From positions 1 through 64,000 of the forward strand of contig JAHHDT010000005.1 in the NCBI GenBank assembly GCA_019739225.1: DNA of 64,000 nucleotides. The letters run 5' to 3'. The translations under genes were made by a program, and so were the position numbers. Positions 63,065 through 64,000 of this stretch are shown here, piece after piece. This DNA comes from Aquamicrobium sp. (GTDB taxonomy: Bacteria; Pseudomonadota; Alphaproteobacteria; Rhizobiales; Rhizobiaceae). The first letter of the stretch is position 1. Each line of letters begins with the position of its first letter. The notes under the pieces were generated by a model, which saw only the letters and a list, made by a program, of their open reading frames with translations, was not told the DNA's origin and ran no database searches.

Positions 63065-63099
63065 GGCTGGCAGCCTCCCTGTGCATTTCGGCGGGCACG

Positions 63100-64000
63100 C
63101 TAGAACAGAAAATAGCGTTGCGCCATCGGCAGCACGGTCGCGGGCTCGCAGGTGAGCAGTTCACCATCGGCGCGCACCTCGTAGGTCTCCGGATCGACCT
63201 CGACATACGGAGTAGCATCGTTGAGCACCATCGAGTGCTTGCCGATGCCGTCGCGCGTATTCGCGACGGCCACCATGTTCTTCTCGACACCCAGCCTCCT
63301 TCCGAGATCGAAGTCGAGCGCAGCCTGGCTGACGAAGGTAACGGACGAGTTGGTGACCGCCTTGCCGTAGGCAGCGAACATGGGGCGATAGTGCACCGGT
63401 TGCGGCGTCGGGATCGAGGCGTTGGGATCGCCCATCGGCGCGGCCGCGATCGAGCCGCCGATCAGCACCATATCCGGCTTCACGCCGAAGAAGGCCGGAT
63501 TCCACAAGACGAGATCGGCGCGCTTGCCGACTTCGATCGAGCCGATCTCATGACTGATCCCGTGGGCGATCGCCGGGTTGATGGTATATTTGGCGATGTA
63601 GCGGCGGGCGCGGAAATTGTCGTTGTCGCCGCTCTCCTCCTTCAGCGCGCCGCGCTGGCGCTTCATCTTGTCCGCGGTCTGCCAAGTGCGGATGATGACC
63701 TCGCCGACGCGGCCCATCGCCTGGCTGTCCGACGAGATGATCGAGAAGGCGCCCATGTCGTGGAGAATGTCCTCCGCCGCGATCGTTTCCTTGCGGATGC
63801 GGCTTTCGGCGAATGCGATGTCCTCGGGAATCGAAGGCGAGAGGTGGTGGCACACCATCAGCATGTCGAGATGTTCGGCGATGGTGTTTTGGGTATAGGG
63901 GCGGGTCGGGTTGGTGGATGAGGGGATCACGTTTGAAAGCCCGCACACCTTGATGATGTCCGGCGCATGGCCGCCGCCCGCACCCTCAGTGTGGAAGGCA
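63100..64000 (-). CDS. ureC: Urease alpha subunit UreC, 5' end beyond window
   Basis: C-terminal 300 residues of urease alpha; frame is open to the right edge with no start inside. [36 protein letters not shown] with the catalytic His, [19 protein letters not shown] with the nickel-region Asp, [20 protein letters not shown], and [19 protein letters not shown]. Hydrolyses urea with two Ni ions on a carbamylated Lys (outside the window). Accessory genes ureE, F, G follow. ureD, ureA, ureB are expected upstream (beyond 64000). Confidence 0.96.
   Translation of the reverse strand, partial: AFHTEGAGGGHAPDIIKVCGLSNVIPSSTNPTRPYTQNTIAEHLDMLMVCHHLSPSIPEDIAFAESRIRKETIAAEDILHDMGAFSIISSDSQAMGRVGEVIIRTWQTADKMKRQRGALKEESGDNDNFRARRYIAKYTINPAIAHGISHEIGSIEVGKRADLVLWNPAFFGVKPDMVLIGGSIAAAPMGDPNASIPTPQPVHYRPMFAAYGKAVTNSSVTFVSQAALDFDLGRRLGVEKNMVAVANTRDGIGKHSMVLNDATPYVEVDPETYEVRADGELLTCEPATVLPMAQRYFLF

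Noticed and set aside
1-64000. CRISPR arrays, prophage, insertion sequences, tRNA-linked islands
   Set aside because: No regularly spaced repeats, transposase or integrase genes, phage structural genes or tRNA-like structures were found by reading both strands.

Overview
This is a GC-rich window, densely packed with genes on both strands. The gene families point to an alphaproteobacterium of the Rhizobiales (Hyphomicrobiales), probably a Phyllobacteriaceae/Rhizobiaceae-like soil or plant-associated heterotroph: a complete aglR-aglEFGAK alpha-glucoside locus, sitABCD next to a Mur/Fur regulator, several TRAP and Liv uptake systems, and lysine/glutarate catabolism. The taxonomic call is an inference. 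I saw no rRNA, tRNA, CRISPR array, insertion sequence or prophage.

Layout. 0-0.9 kb: partial periplasmic sulfurtransferase. 1.0-7.0 kb: TRAP transporter plus an unusual type II dehydroquinase, two tandem paralogous GntR regulators and a shikimate-dehydrogenase-like enzyme; probably uptake and use of a quinate/shikimate-like compound. 7.0-22.1 kb: a catabolic island with a flavin monooxygenase and divergent TetR regulator (two matching operators between them), a Liv ABC transporter, aldehyde dehydrogenase, SDR, a 2,4'-dihydroxyacetophenone-dioxygenase-type cupin, a ThDP decarboxylase-like enzyme, a second TRAP system and an AraC regulator. The contents suit degradation of an aromatic keto or hydroxy-keto acid. 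22.1-28.8 kb: YeaQ-type membrane protein, gamma-glutamyltranspeptidase, then a lysine/glutarate module (LysR, glutaryl-CoA dehydrogenase, aminoadipate-semialdehyde dehydrogenase). 28.8-36.7 kb: agl locus. 36.7-40.9 kb: mur and sitABCD manganese/iron uptake. 40.9-46.4 kb: trans-3-hydroxyproline dehydratase, a PEP-mutase-family enzyme, PfpI-like protein, HAD phosphatase, dUTPase, Lrp, a DUF6356 protein and a class II amidotransferase. 46.4-51.5 kb: MarR/haloalkane dehalogenase, ArsR-SRPBCC-GST operon, glutaminase and an AlkD-like protein. 51.5-59.0 kb: PhoX, RF3, 1-Cys peroxiredoxin, DD-carboxypeptidase, lyxose isomerase and a sugar kinase. 59.0-64.0 kb: class II aldolase and a urease cluster (ureG-DUF3995-ureF-ureE-GST-ABM-ureC) running off the right edge.

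Two themes stand out. First, many regulator genes sit beside clear inverted repeats in the correct intergenic space (TetR 8172-8224, MarR 46842-46873, ArsR 47862-47899, LacI/AglR 35445 and 35657, Mur 37293-37309, Lrp 45256-45268), so candidate operators can be assigned directly. Second, nine genes carry about sixteen apparent frameshifts, many at short homopolymers. Because they hit unrelated genes, including a cell-wall enzyme, I suspect sequencing or assembly error more than real decay, but sequence alone cannot decide. These genes are entered as pseudogene with the intact product named.
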